Numbered from the stretch's first letter, positions 43,378 to 52,350 are shown. The stretch is DNA of 62,480 nt from JBDZVM01 sp040255675 (GCA_040255675.1 JBDZVM010000023.1:1-62480), one strand, 5' to 3'. Numbers and translations: made by a program. The notes: generated by a model from the sequence alone, not told the origin.

Positions 43378-44567
43378 CCGCCGAAACCGCTGACGTCGCC
43401 GTCCGAAACATTCCCTTCGCGCGCGCAGTGGTCACTCGCGCCGCGCGCCAACGCGTGAACGCGGTCTTGTCGAGCGGCTGGTTGACGACTGGCAGCGAGA
43501 CGTTGGCGTTCGAGCGGGAATTCTCGCGGTTGATCGGCGCGTCGCACGTCGTGGCCGTGAGTTCATGCACGGCGGCTCTCGAGCTTTCGCTGCGCGCCCT
43601 ACGCCTTCCCGCGAATGCGGCGGTTCTCACTCCGACCCTCACGTTCTGCGGTGCCGTGCACGCTATCGTCCACGCCGGTTTGCGGCCGGTATTCGTCGAC
43701 GTTGACGCGAATACGTTGGTGCCACGGCCCGATCAAGTCGCGGCGGCCGCGTCGCGACAACGCCCTTCGGCCATGGTGGTGCAGCACATGGCCGGTTACC
43801 CGGCTCCTGTCGACGATCTCGCGGCGGCAGCCGACCTGCCGCTGACGAGAGTCGTCGAGGACGCCGCGCACGGGCTCGGCGCCGCGGTCGGAACGCGACT
43901 GGTTGGGTCGATATCGCAGGCAACCTGTTTCAGCTTCTACGCCACGAAGAATCTTCCGATCGGCGAGGGTGGGGCGATCGCGACCGAAGATCCAGAATTC
44001 GCGGCGCACGTTGCCCAGGCGCGCTTGCACGGAATGTCGAGAGACGCGTGGGCTCGTTATCGTCCCGGCGGGTCATGGCAATACGACGTCGACGTCGACG
44101 GCATCAAGGCGAACATGACTGATTTGCAGGCAGCTATCGGCAGAGGCCAGCTGCCGAGCTTCGCCTCGTGGCAGAAAGAGCGCTCACGCTTGGCAAGCGC
44201 TTATGACGACGCGCTCGCGGGGTGCAACCTCGTTTCCCGGCCCGCACGCCCCGACAGGAGCAGCGGAATCCACGCCTGGCACTTATATATCGTGCGGTTG
44301 TCGCCAGCGCTCGCCGCCTCACGAGACGCCGTCATCGATTCCCTTGCGAGCGCGGGAATCGGCACCTCGGTGCATTTCATTCCGGCGCACCGATTCGCCT
44401 ATTTCCGCTCCTTGCTCGGCGAAGACGAATGTGACTGCTGCCCAGAAGCAGACGCGGTGTTTCCGCGGCTGATTTCGCTGCCGTTGCATCCGGCCTTGTT
44501 GGCAAGCGACATCGAGTACGTGAGCAGCCGCCTGCTCGATGCCTGCGCACGGTTACGGCTTTCGTAG
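43374..44567 (+). CDS. DegT/DnrJ/EryC1-family sugar aminotransferase
   Basis: 397 residues, PLP-dependent enzyme that aminates keto-sugar nucleotides. The family blocks are present: SGWLTTG, VSSCTAALELSLRAL, VEDAAHGLGA, and the PLP lysine in FYATKNLPIGEGG. Substrate contacts appear in GIHAWHLYIVRL and SVHFIPAHRF. It should act on the 4-keto sugar made by the CapD-like enzyme that follows, giving a 4-amino-4,6-dideoxy sugar. Coupled upstream by ATGA; 12 bp before the next gene. Confidence 0.92.
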   Translation: MTAETADVAVRNIPFARAVVTRAARQRVNAVLSSGWLTTGSETLAFEREFSRLIGASHVVAVSSCTAALELSLRALRLPANAAVLTPTLTFCGAVHAIVHAGLRPVFVDVDANTLVPRPDQVAAAASRQRPSAMVVQHMAGYPAPVDDLAAAADLPLTRVVEDAAHGLGAAVGTRLVGSISQATCFSFYATKNLPIGEGGAIATEDPEFAAHVAQARLHGMSRDAWARYRPGGSWQYDVDVDGIKANMTDLQAAIGRGQLPSFASWQKERSRLASAYDDALAGCNLVSRPARPDRSSGIHAWHLYIVRLSPALAASRDAVIDSLASAGIGTSVHFIPAHRFAYFRSLLGEDECDCCPEADAVFPRLISLPLHPALLASDIEYVSSRLLDACARLRLS

Positions 44568-44579
44568 AGGGGGATTCGT

Positions 44580-46082
44580 ATGATCTGGCATCATCCGCGT
44601 TCGACGTACCTCAACCCGACCGGCGAAGGTGGGCGGCGAACGCTTGTCGTCGGTGCGGGCACCGCGGGTCGCACCTTGGTGCGTGATTTGCGCGCTGTCA
44701 AGGACGTCGGGCTGAGTCCGGTCGGATTCGTGGACGACGATCCGCGCAAGCGCGTTGTCGCGGGCCTGCCATGTTTGGGCGGCATCTCGACGTTGCGAGG
44801 GCTGGTCGATCGCTTGCAAATCGACGTGGTTGTCATCGCGATCCCGAGCTTGCCACGGGAGCGGATCACGCAGATCGCCGACGCGGCTACGTCGGCCGGT
44901 GCGGATGTACGCATTTTGCCGTCGTTCCTTGCCGTGATCGAGCGCGATGCGCGAGCGTCTGATTTGCGGCGCATGCACCTCGACACCTTGCTTGGTCGGC
45001 CGGAGCGAGAAGTGGCGTACGCAGACGCCCGCCCCGTCGTTACGAAGAAGCGGGTTCTGGTGACCGGCGCGGGCGGGTCGATCGGAAGCGAACTATGCCG
45101 TCAGGTCGCGCGGCTAGAGCCTTCGGCGTTGTGCCTCCTCGATCACGACGAATCGAATCTGCATCAGTTGCAGCTCGACATCACCGGCGAAGCGCTCCTT
45201 GACACCGACGAGATCGTAATCGCTGATATTCGTGATCGCACTCGCATTGACCAGGTGTTCCAGGACTTTCGACCAGACGTCGTCTTTCACGCGGCCGCCC
45301 ACAAGCACTTGCCGCTGCTCGAGCGGCATCCGTGCGAAGGCGTCAAGACGAACGTACTCGGTACCCAAAATCTCGTCGAAGCCGCGATCAATTGCGGGGC
45401 CGAGAGGCTCGTGTTGATCAGCACCGACAAAGCGGCCGATCCGACATCCGTGCTCGGAGCGACCAAGCGGCTGGCAGAACTGGTCGTCGCGTCGAATGCG
45501 GTGGGGGCAACAAGTCTGGGTTCGGTTCGGTTCGGAAACGTTCTTGGCAGCAGGGGATCGTTCTTGACCGTTGTCGAATCGCAGCTACGGCGGGGGCAGC
45601 CAGTGACGGTGACGCATCCTGACGTCACCCGCTTCTTCATGACGGTCGAGGAGGCGGTCGGCCTGGTGCTCGGTGCCGCGACCATGGCCGAGTACGGCGA
45701 GATTTTCGTGCTCGACATGGGAGAACCAGTTCGGATCGTCGATTTGGTGCGGAATTTCGCGAGGCAAGCGGGGATTACCGATTACCGTATCGAGTTCACT
45801 GGATTGCGGCCGGGCGAAAAGCTCGAAGAGACTCTCGCGAGTGGCGCTGACGTTTTGACGCCGACAGCGCATCCGCGCATCTCGGCTGTAAACCCTCCCG
45901 AAGTGTCAGATGACTTCGGCTCGGAGTTGAGCAAACTGTTCGTGGCGGCGGACGGCAACCATTCACAGTTGGTGCGGGCGCATCTCGCGGAGTTGCTGCC
46001 CGAATATCGGCCGCAACTCGCGCGCCCTGAGCCGGCATCTCGCATGTCGCCGTTCGCGGTGCCGTATCCGGATGGCTTTTGA
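44580..46082 (+). CDS. CapD/PglF-like nucleotide-sugar 4,6-dehydratase lacking membrane helices
   Basis: 500 residues. The N-terminal third is a nucleotide-binding fold (TLVVGAGTAGRTLVRDL), and the C-terminal two thirds a SDR-type dehydratase with VTGAGGSIGSELCRQ, FHAAAHKHLPLLERHP and STDKAADPTSVLGATKR. The family normally starts with four membrane helices, which are missing here, so this form should be soluble. It is expected to convert UDP-N-acetylglucosamine or a relative to the 4-keto-6-deoxy sugar. Its stop overlaps the next start (TGATG). Confidence 0.88.
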   Translation: MIWHHPRSTYLNPTGEGGRRTLVVGAGTAGRTLVRDLRAVKDVGLSPVGFVDDDPRKRVVAGLPCLGGISTLRGLVDRLQIDVVVIAIPSLPRERITQIADAATSAGADVRILPSFLAVIERDARASDLRRMHLDTLLGRPEREVAYADARPVVTKKRVLVTGAGGSIGSELCRQVARLEPSALCLLDHDESNLHQLQLDITGEALLDTDEIVIADIRDRTRIDQVFQDFRPDVVFHAAAHKHLPLLERHPCEGVKTNVLGTQNLVEAAINCGAERLVLISTDKAADPTSVLGATKRLAELVVASNAVGATSLGSVRFGNVLGSRGSFLTVVESQLRRGQPVTVTHPDVTRFFMTVEEAVGLVLGAATMAEYGEIFVLDMGEPVRIVDLVRNFARQAGITDYRIEFTGLRPGEKLEETLASGADVLTPTAHPRISAVNPPEVSDDFGSELSKLFVAADGNHSQLVRAHLAELLPEYRPQLARPEPASRMSPFAVPYPDGF

Positions 46083-47062
46083 TGCGTGGCTGGTTGCGAA
46101 CAGCCGGAGAAACCGTCGCGATCGAGTGCTTGCATCCACGCTTTTGGCCGTTGATCGTCGAAGCGGCCGGCGGCTGCCTGGTCGATTCGGAGCCGGCACG
46201 GGCGACCGTCGAGGTGGTCATCGAGAAGGAGCGAAGTCCGTTTGTCGAGGCCGGCGCTGCCGCGGTAACACGAGGTGTCGTGCGCCACGGCGGCGCGATC
46301 GTCTTCGACGACGCTTGCGCCTCGGGTTTCTCGTTGCTGGTGCGGCCGCGCGACGACGTCTTGCTCGTGCGTGCCAGGTATGTGCCAAAGCCAACGATCA
46401 GGCTGGCGGCGTATGCACTGCGCACAAGGTTTCTGCTCATCGCGCGCGCGGTGCTGTTGCAGTACCCGGTGCTGTGGTGGGCAGGCGTCCACGGGCACGC
46501 GCCGCTGCATGTTTCCGCATTGACCGCCGGCCCGGCGGTCGTTGCGCTCGCCGGCCCTGGTGGTGTGGGCAAGTCGACGCTGCTCCATCGTGAACTGGCG
46601 CATGGTGCGATAGCAACGAGCGACAACGTCGCGGTGAGTGACGGCGTCGATGTTTACGGGCTGGCCGAGCCCATTCGTGTCGAGGGCACCGAGGGAAGAA
46701 GAACCACACACGGACGACGTGAGGCGGCGTGGCCCGCCGCGTCGCATGCCAGCGTATTGCGGCCCGACCGGGTGGCGGCTGTGCGACTGGCCGATGTACC
46801 CGCGCCATCGGTAAAACGCGTTCGACCTGACGTCGTGGCACGTTCGTTGATTACCGGCACCTTTATGGCGGGAGAGTTACGCCGCTATTGGGCCTTTGCG
46901 GCGGCGCTCGCGTCGGCGACCGGGGTTGGACCCGCGCAACCGCAAGTCGAGCACGTCGCGGTAGAACTCGCGACCGCGCTGCCGTGCTACGTCGTGACTT
47001 TGTCGCGTCGCGTCCCTGCCGTGCTCGGTGAACTGTTGAACGAGGAGGCGTTTCACCATTGA
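46082..47062 (+). CDS. HPr-kinase-like P-loop protein
   Basis: 326 residues. A divergent N-terminal domain is followed by a kinase-like domain with Walker A GPGGVGKSTLL at about residue 160 and ATSDNVAVSDG after it, the arrangement of HprK-type small-molecule or serine kinases. Such domains occur in peptide and polysaccharide clusters; the target here is unknown. ATG 46082 chosen over TTG 46079. The end overlaps the glycosyltransferase start by 4 bp. Confidence 0.75.
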   Translation: MRGWLRTAGETVAIECLHPRFWPLIVEAAGGCLVDSEPARATVEVVIEKERSPFVEAGAAAVTRGVVRHGGAIVFDDACASGFSLLVRPRDDVLLVRARYVPKPTIRLAAYALRTRFLLIARAVLLQYPVLWWAGVHGHAPLHVSALTAGPAVVALAGPGGVGKSTLLHRELAHGAIATSDNVAVSDGVDVYGLAEPIRVEGTEGRRTTHGRREAAWPAASHASVLRPDRVAAVRLADVPAPSVKRVRPDVVARSLITGTFMAGELRRYWAFAAALASATGVGPAQPQVEHVAVELATALPCYVVTLSRRVPAVLGELLNEEAFHH

Positions 47063-48279
47063 GAGCCGTCAGTGATCGAAGAATTCGTGTGGTTGTCGTC
47101 ATCACTCGATTCATGGCTGGCGCGGGCGGCGTGGCACTGCGCGGCGCGATCGGTCTCGACCGCGGGCAGTACGACATTTCATTCGTCACCGGCGGCGGGC
47201 GACTCGTCGACGAGGCGCGAGCGCTTGGTTTCGACGTCACCGTTGTTCCGGAACTCGTTCCTCAGCTTTCGTGGCGTAACGACCGGGCCGCGGTCGGGGT
47301 GCTCACGCGATTGCTGCGCGATCGGCAGCCTGACGTCGTCCACACTCACAGCGCCAAGGCGGGTGGAGTAGGAAGGCTAGCGGCGCGGCGGGTCGGTGTG
47401 CCGCTTGTCGTGCATACCTACCACGGTTTTCCATTCCACGAATTTCAGTCACCGCTGGTTCGCAACGCGTATGTGTTGGCGGAACGGTATCTGTCGCATC
47501 GCACCGACACGGTGCTGGCCGTTGGATCGGCCGTCGCGGTCGAGGCGATCAGGCGTGGTATCGCCAAACCCGAGCAACTGCGAACGACAGTAGTGACGAT
47601 CGAGGGCAATGTCATCGAATGCACGCCAGAAAGTCGTGCGCATGCGCGCGCGCGGCTCGGGTTGCCCGCCGATACGCCGGTTGTGGGCACGGTCGGCAGG
47701 CTCGATTACCAGAAGGCGCCTGAGGATTTCGTGCGCGCGGTCGCGAAGCTTCGTCACCGCGAGGCGCTGGCGGTGTGGGTGGGCGACGGCCCGCTGCGCG
47801 GCGCTGCCGAGCGCGAGATCGAGCGGCACGGACTCCAAAGCCGAATTTTACTTGTGGGTGAACGCAAAGACGTACCCGAACTGCTGCCCGCGTTTGATGT
47901 GTTCGCGATGAGCAGCAGGTATGAAGGGTTGCCGTGCGCTGTAGTGGAAGCGATCACGGCGGGAGTGCCCGTCGTCGCCACCGCCGTCAATGCGGTGTCG
48001 GACGTCGTTCTGCCCGGCGAGACCGGCCTGCTCGTTCCACCGCGGCGGCCCGACGTGCTAGCTGCCGCTATCGACTACGCGCTCGATCAACCGGGCGCCG
48101 CGCAGGTTCGGGCGCGCAGAGCGAAGCAATTCCTCGGCGACCGCTTCGACACCGAGCACCTCGGCGCGGTTCTCGACGATGTTTATCGTCGGGCGACCAC
48201 GGCGCCAACGCGAACTCAGGCGTCAGATTTGGTGACGAGCGGCGAAGGCGGCCGCCTCCAGACGAGAATGCACGCCTAG
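47059..48279 (+). CDS. GT4-family glycosyltransferase
   Basis: 406 residues from a TTG at 47059 (TTGA overlap, GGAGG 10 nt upstream). N-terminal acceptor domain with FMAGAGGVALRGAIGL and PDVVHTHSAKAG; C-terminal donor domain with VVGTVGRLDYQKAPEDFVRA, VGERKDVPELLPAFDVFAMS and the catalytic E-x7-E in SRYEGLPCAVVEA. Retaining, nucleotide-sugar dependent, cytoplasmic face of the membrane. The 3' end overlaps the minus-strand LuxR-type gene by 57 bp. Confidence 0.93.
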   Translation: MRAVSDRRIRVVVVITRFMAGAGGVALRGAIGLDRGQYDISFVTGGGRLVDEARALGFDVTVVPELVPQLSWRNDRAAVGVLTRLLRDRQPDVVHTHSAKAGGVGRLAARRVGVPLVVHTYHGFPFHEFQSPLVRNAYVLAERYLSHRTDTVLAVGSAVAVEAIRRGIAKPEQLRTTVVTIEGNVIECTPESRAHARARLGLPADTPVVGTVGRLDYQKAPEDFVRAVAKLRHREALAVWVGDGPLRGAAEREIERHGLQSRILLVGERKDVPELLPAFDVFAMSSRYEGLPCAVVEAITAGVPVVATAVNAVSDVVLPGETGLLVPPRRPDVLAAAIDYALDQPGAAQVRARRAKQFLGDRFDTEHLGAVLDDVYRRATTAPTRTQASDLVTSGEGGRLQTRMHA

Positions 48280-48939
48280 TTTGTCGAGAACGCTTTGAAT
48301 ATGGGTTCGCGCGGTGCTGTAGGCGATTCCCATCTCATGCGCGATGGTTCGGGTACTTTCGCCGCGCGTCAGCCGCCGCAACACTTCACGTTCGCGCGCG
48401 GTCAAGAATCCCGCGGCCGGGTGCTCACCCGCGTGCGCGCGCGCCAGCGCGGCCCGCATGAGTTGGCCGCTCAAGACCGCCTCGCCCGCGTAGACGCGTT
48501 CGACGATGCCGAACAGGTCGGAGAGCGGCTGCGCCTTGTGCGCGACGCCGATGGCGCCCTCCGCTACCGCCGCCTGGAGCGCCTCGGCATCGGTGGTAGC
48601 GGTGACGACGACGACGCGAACCCGCGGGTCGGCGGCCACTACGGCTCGCACTGCCTCGGCGCAGCCACGACTCTCCGCTTTGGCGTCGCGACGCTCGCGC
48701 TGATGGGTTGGCGCGCCGCGTCCGTTGCTCGCGGCGAGATCGAATGCCTCAGCCGTTTCGTCGTCCGGTTGCGCGAACGCGACGTCCATGACGACGACGT
48801 CGACGTCGTGATCGGATTCCAGGATGCGCGCGGCCGCGCTCGGGCTCGGTGCGGTCGCCGCTTCGTATCCTCGCTGTACGAACAATGTCTGTAGCGCTTC
48901 GGCAAAAAGCAGGTGGCTGTCGCAAATGAGGATCTTCAT
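48223..48939 (-). CDS. LuxR-type regulator with atypical, extended receiver
   Basis: 238 residues. The receiver starts MKILICDSHLLFAEAL: Asp7 is kept but the second acidic residue is Ser8. The phosphorylatable Asp (VVVMDVAF) is followed by an insert of about 45 residues rich in charged side chains before VRVVVVTATT; Lys in GVAHKAQ is kept. Helix-turn-helix: LTAREREVLRRLTRGESTR and MGIAYSTARTHIQSVLDKLG. It resembles the regulator at 40070 (shared FAEAL near the start) and may be its paralogue. Opposite strand to the cluster, with a tail-to-tail 57-bp overlap. Confidence 0.82.
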   Translation of the reverse strand: MKILICDSHLLFAEALQTLFVQRGYEAATAPSPSAAARILESDHDVDVVVMDVAFAQPDDETAEAFDLAASNGRGAPTHQRERRDAKAESRGCAEAVRAVVAADPRVRVVVVTATTDAEALQAAVAEGAIGVAHKAQPLSDLFGIVERVYAGEAVLSGQLMRAALARAHAGEHPAAGFLTAREREVLRRLTRGESTRTIAHEMGIAYSTARTHIQSVLDKLGVHSRLEAAAFAARHQI

Positions 48940-49377
48940 TGCGGCGCATCCGAATGTTCGCGACAGGTCGAAAAATCGTCGCATTCCCTTGGCCGTCTGT
49001 CTGGTTGCCGTGACTGGCGGCCGTACTCCGCGTCGAATAATGCCGATCGTTCATCACTGACCACGACGTCCCTCCCCATGTAGTCGCGTCAGACCCCGTT
49101 TCCCCTCTGCTGGCGGTCTGTCCTCAGATCGGACGATGCCAGTGCTCTTCTCAGTCAATCTATGTCAGAAATGTCTCCCCAATAAGAGCTGATTTCCGCC
49201 AATCGGACGAGATCATCCAGCTGATTACCGAGCGTCGTTGAGGTAATACGCACTGTTTACTCCGTCAGCAGCGTGACCGAATGTCCCGCGGAGAAACGAT
49301 GGCACGAAACGCGTGCGCTCCTATAGTTTCGACCGTCGCCTCCGCGGTTGGGGGAGCATCGGCCGGAGGGAGCGGAC
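48940..49377. promoter_or_regulatory. 438-bp intergenic region between divergent regulator and formyltransferase genes
   Basis: No reading frame here looks like a gene. It should hold the promoters of both flanking genes. An inverted repeat ATTACC (49224-49229) and GGTAAT (49242-49247), 12 bp apart, lies in its right part and could be a regulator site. The centre is less GC-rich than its neighbours. Confidence 0.35.
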
Positions 49378-50457
49378 GTGGCGACGCGACAAGAGGTACG
49401 GCGCGCCCGGCGTCGAGGGCGGATTGCGTTGTTGGGCGCGGTCCACGAATCGTTGCCGATGTTACGGGCACTTGTTGCCGACGCCCGGGTCGACGTCGTC
49501 GCCGTCCTCACGGCTGATCCGGCCGATGCGCCGCGGTTGGCCGGTGCCGTCGATCTAGGCGAAATTGCCGAGCGGTACGGCATCCCGGCCTTTCGGGGCC
49601 TCGATTTGAGGGCGTCGGCAACCGTGCGCCTATTAAGAGATCTCGACCTTGACCTCATGGTCGTCGTCGGGTGGACTCGTCTTGTTCCGCCTCCAGTGCT
49701 GGGCATTCCGCGTCACGGCTGCGTCGGATTCCACGCGTCGTTGCTGCCTCGGCATCGCGGGAGGGCTCCGGTGAACTGGGCGATTATCAACGGTGAAACG
49801 CGCACCGGGGCAACCATGTTGATGCTGGACGCCGGTGTCGACACTGGTCCGATCGTCGATCAAGTGCTCATCTCGATTTCGGACGACGATACGTGCGGCA
49901 CCGTCTACGACCGAGTTGCCGACGCCGGTGTCGCCATGCTGAGCAGGCATTTGCCGGCATTGCTCGAAGGCCGGGCGCCGCGGCGGAGGCAACCGCCGCG
50001 CAGGCAGTGGCAAGGCACCGCCGACGTGTTGCCGAAACGCACTCCGGCCATGGGAATCACCGATTGGGATCGATCGGCTCGCGAAGTGCACAACTGGATC
50101 AGAGCACTCAGCCATCCTTACCCCGGCGCCTTTTCTTTCGCGCGCGGCGACCTTGTGACGTTTTGGCGCGCCGAACCGGTCTGGCAGGTTTCTCTCGCGG
50201 CGTTGCCGCCGCCCGGCACGTTGCTCGGATGTGTCGACGGCGGGGTGCTGGTCGCCGCCCGGTACGGCGCGGTACGGCTGCTGTCCGTTGGCTGGTCGGG
50301 AACCGAAATGCCCGCAGCGCAATGGTTTTCCCAAGCGGGCATGGCAGCGGGTGACGCGTTCGACGAGGTGCGCCCCACGGTCGCCGCGTGGGCGCGAGGC
50401 CTCGGTCCACGTCCGGCCGACGCGGCCTTGGCCGGGCTCGCGATCGGCCCGCGGTGA
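49378..50457 (+). CDS. Sugar N-formyltransferase (methionyl-tRNA formyltransferase fold)
   Basis: 359 residues from GTG 49378 (GGAGGGAG 5-6 nt upstream). Formyl_trans_N motifs: FHASLLPRHRGRAPVNWAI (catalytic His) and the Asp in MLDAGVDTGPI. The Asn two residues before the His in ArnA-type enzymes is Gly here (VGFH). A C-terminal OB-fold-like domain begins near DWDRSAREVHNWIRAL. In an amino-sugar cluster it most likely formylates the 4-amino group made by the aminotransferase, using formyl-tetrahydrofolate. A chromosomal fmt for tRNA is a less likely reading given the location. Confidence 0.82.
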   Translation: MATRQEVRRARRRGRIALLGAVHESLPMLRALVADARVDVVAVLTADPADAPRLAGAVDLGEIAERYGIPAFRGLDLRASATVRLLRDLDLDLMVVVGWTRLVPPPVLGIPRHGCVGFHASLLPRHRGRAPVNWAIINGETRTGATMLMLDAGVDTGPIVDQVLISISDDDTCGTVYDRVADAGVAMLSRHLPALLEGRAPRRRQPPRRQWQGTADVLPKRTPAMGITDWDRSAREVHNWIRALSHPYPGAFSFARGDLVTFWRAEPVWQVSLAALPPPGTLLGCVDGGVLVAARYGAVRLLSVGWSGTEMPAAQWFSQAGMAAGDAFDEVRPTVAAWARGLGPRPADAALAGLAIGPR

Positions 50458-50493
50458 ACGGGACAGGCCCGTCGTGAACGAGGCAGGTTCGCG

Positions 50494-51156
50494 GTGAACG
50501 TCGTTGTCGTCGCGGCGCATCCGGACGACGAAATTTTGGGCGCGGGTGGCACGCTGGCAAAGCACGCCGCCATGGACGACGACGTTCATGCGGTCGTGCT
50601 CGCCGATGGCGCGCTGAGCCGATACTCGCCCGAGATGGTCGGCGAATTACAGGCGGGCGGCGTGGCGGCCGCCCAACACATCGGCTTTACCTCGGTGCGT
50701 TTCGAGTCTTTTCCCGATCAGCGACTCGATCAGGTGGCGATGATCGATCTCACGCAGCACATCGAGCAGATTCTCGCGGAGCTTCACCCGGACGTCGTCT
50801 ACACCCATTTCAAGCGTGATGTGAACGCCGACCATTCTTTTGTCGCGCAGGCGGTATGGACGGCGTGCCGGCCGTACCGCATGCCGCACTTGCGCTTGCT
50901 CGCCGCCTTTGAAACACCGTCGTCGACCGAATGGTCGTCGTGCGTCGACGGGACCCCGTTTCGGCCCACGATGTTCGTCGACGTCGCCGCGACGCTCGAC
51001 ACCAAGCTGGCAGCGATGTCGTGTTACGGGTCGGAGCTACGGGATTATCCGCATCCCCGCTCGCTTCGCGCGTTGCGCGAACGCGCGTCGTATTGGGGAA
51101 GCGTGGTGGGCCTGGCCGCGGCGGAGCCGTTTCTGGTCTTGCGAGACATTCGATGA
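50494..51156 (+). CDS. PIG-L/LmbE-family deacetylase
   Basis: 220 residues. Zinc-binding motifs AHPDDE (residues 8-13) and the His in DVNADHSFVAQAV are intact. The family removes N-acetyl groups from sugars such as GlcNAc linked to lipid or inositol. In this cluster it may de-N-acetylate a repeat-unit sugar. GTG start; 36 bp after the formyltransferase and coupled by ATGA to the sugar transferase. Confidence 0.9.
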   Translation: MNVVVVAAHPDDEILGAGGTLAKHAAMDDDVHAVVLADGALSRYSPEMVGELQAGGVAAAQHIGFTSVRFESFPDQRLDQVAMIDLTQHIEQILAELHPDVVYTHFKRDVNADHSFVAQAVWTACRPYRMPHLRLLAAFETPSSTEWSSCVDGTPFRPTMFVDVAATLDTKLAAMSCYGSELRDYPHPRSLRALRERASYWGSVVGLAAAEPFLVLRDIR

Positions 51157-51854
51157 CGGGCGGTATTGCCGATACTGCCATGCGTCGAGTTGCGGATGTC
51201 GTATTCTCCGGCCTGCTTCTGGTCTTACTGCTGCCGCTGTTCGCGATCGTCGCGCTCGCGATTCGCGTCGACTCGCCCGGTCCGGTGTTTTACCGGGCGG
51301 TTCGGGTCGGGCGTGGCGGCCGCGAGTTTCGCATGCTGAAGTTTCGGTCGATGGTGGCGGACGCCGATCGCCGCGGACCGGCTGTGAGCGGAACCGCCGA
51401 CGGCCGCGTCACTTCGATCGGACGTTTGTTGCGTAAGACGAAACTCGACGAGTTACCGCAGCTGATAAATGTGCTCGCCGGCACCATGACATTGATCGGC
51501 CCGCGTGCCGAATCCCCGGTGTTCGTGCGTTACTACACGCAAGCGGAACTCGCGCTTTTCGACGTCCGACCCGGCATGACCGGACCAGGACAACTCGAGT
51601 TCACGGTGTCGCAGGCGACGGAACTCGACGGCATCGACGATCCCGATCGCCATTACGTCGAACATCAACTGCACGACAAGCTTGCGCTGGACCTCGAGTA
51701 CGTCAGGCATCGAAGCCTCGGGCGTGACGTGGCCGCCGTGGTGGCGACGCTGAGGGTGATTTTTGGGCTTCGGCCGCGCGTTTACCGCGCGGCCGAAGCT
51801 CCCCTGCCAGCGGGCGGCGTCGACGCCGCCAGGCCGGGTGAAGGCGTCAGATGA
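51153..51854 (+). CDS. Undecaprenyl-phosphate sugar phosphotransferase (PglC/WcaJ C-terminal type)
   Basis: 233 residues. One membrane helix (VFSGLLLVLLLPLFAIVAL) and the monotopic phosphoglycosyltransferase domain with SPGPVFYRAVRVGRGG, MLKFRSM, TKLDELPQLINVL, SLIGPR-like LIGPRAE and RPGMTGPGQ. Transfers the first sugar-1-phosphate to undecaprenyl phosphate at the membrane. It lacks the four extra helices of WbaP, so it is the short PglC-like form. The end overlaps the cold-shock gene by 8 bp. Confidence 0.93.
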   Translation: MTGGIADTAMRRVADVVFSGLLLVLLLPLFAIVALAIRVDSPGPVFYRAVRVGRGGREFRMLKFRSMVADADRRGPAVSGTADGRVTSIGRLLRKTKLDELPQLINVLAGTMTLIGPRAESPVFVRYYTQAELALFDVRPGMTGPGQLEFTVSQATELDGIDDPDRHYVEHQLHDKLALDLEYVRHRSLGRDVAAVVATLRVIFGLRPRVYRAAEAPLPAGGVDAARPGEGVR

Positions 51855-52050
51855 CGCGGACCTGCTCGGCCTGCGGACCCTTGGCGCCTTGAGTCACCTG
51901 AAACTCGACACGCTGGTTCTCTTCGAGCGTGCGGTAGCCGGTGGACTGGATTTGCGAGAAGTGAACGAACACGTCGTTTTCGCCGCCGTCGGGGCTGATG
52001 AAACCGAAGCCCTTGTCGGCGTTGAACCACTTCACGGTGCCTTGTGCCAC
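51847..52050 (-). CDS. cspA: Cold-shock protein
   Basis: 67-residue CSD protein with the RNA-binding motifs KWFNADKGFGFI and DVFVHFSQI. GTG start behind AGGAG. It binds single-stranded nucleic acid as an RNA chaperone. The 5' region on the minus strand contains a hairpin (52097-52120). Confidence 0.95.
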   Translation of the reverse strand: MAQGTVKWFNADKGFGFISPDGGENDVFVHFSQIQSTGYRTLEENQRVEFQVTQGAKGPQAEQVRVI

Positions 52051-52350
52051 GGGGGTACTCCTCTTTTACTACGGGAACTTGTCGGATTGTGGCGGTCGGG
52101 CTCTCGGTTTTTCAAGCCCGGGTTGCTGCACTTTGCCGGAGTGACCCGAGACCAAAGCGCCCGCTGCCAGAATCCGCGGGCGCCGGTGACGTCGAGGAGT
52201 ACTGCAACTGCAACCTGGCTGAGCGTAACACGTCGAGCGCCCAATCGATATTTGCCGACAAAATCTCTAGGAGATGTAGCGCATACCCCCGCCCGGCCCG
52301 TATGATCGCCATCGTGCCCGCAACCTCGCGCTCGAGCGCCGTCCTACGGC

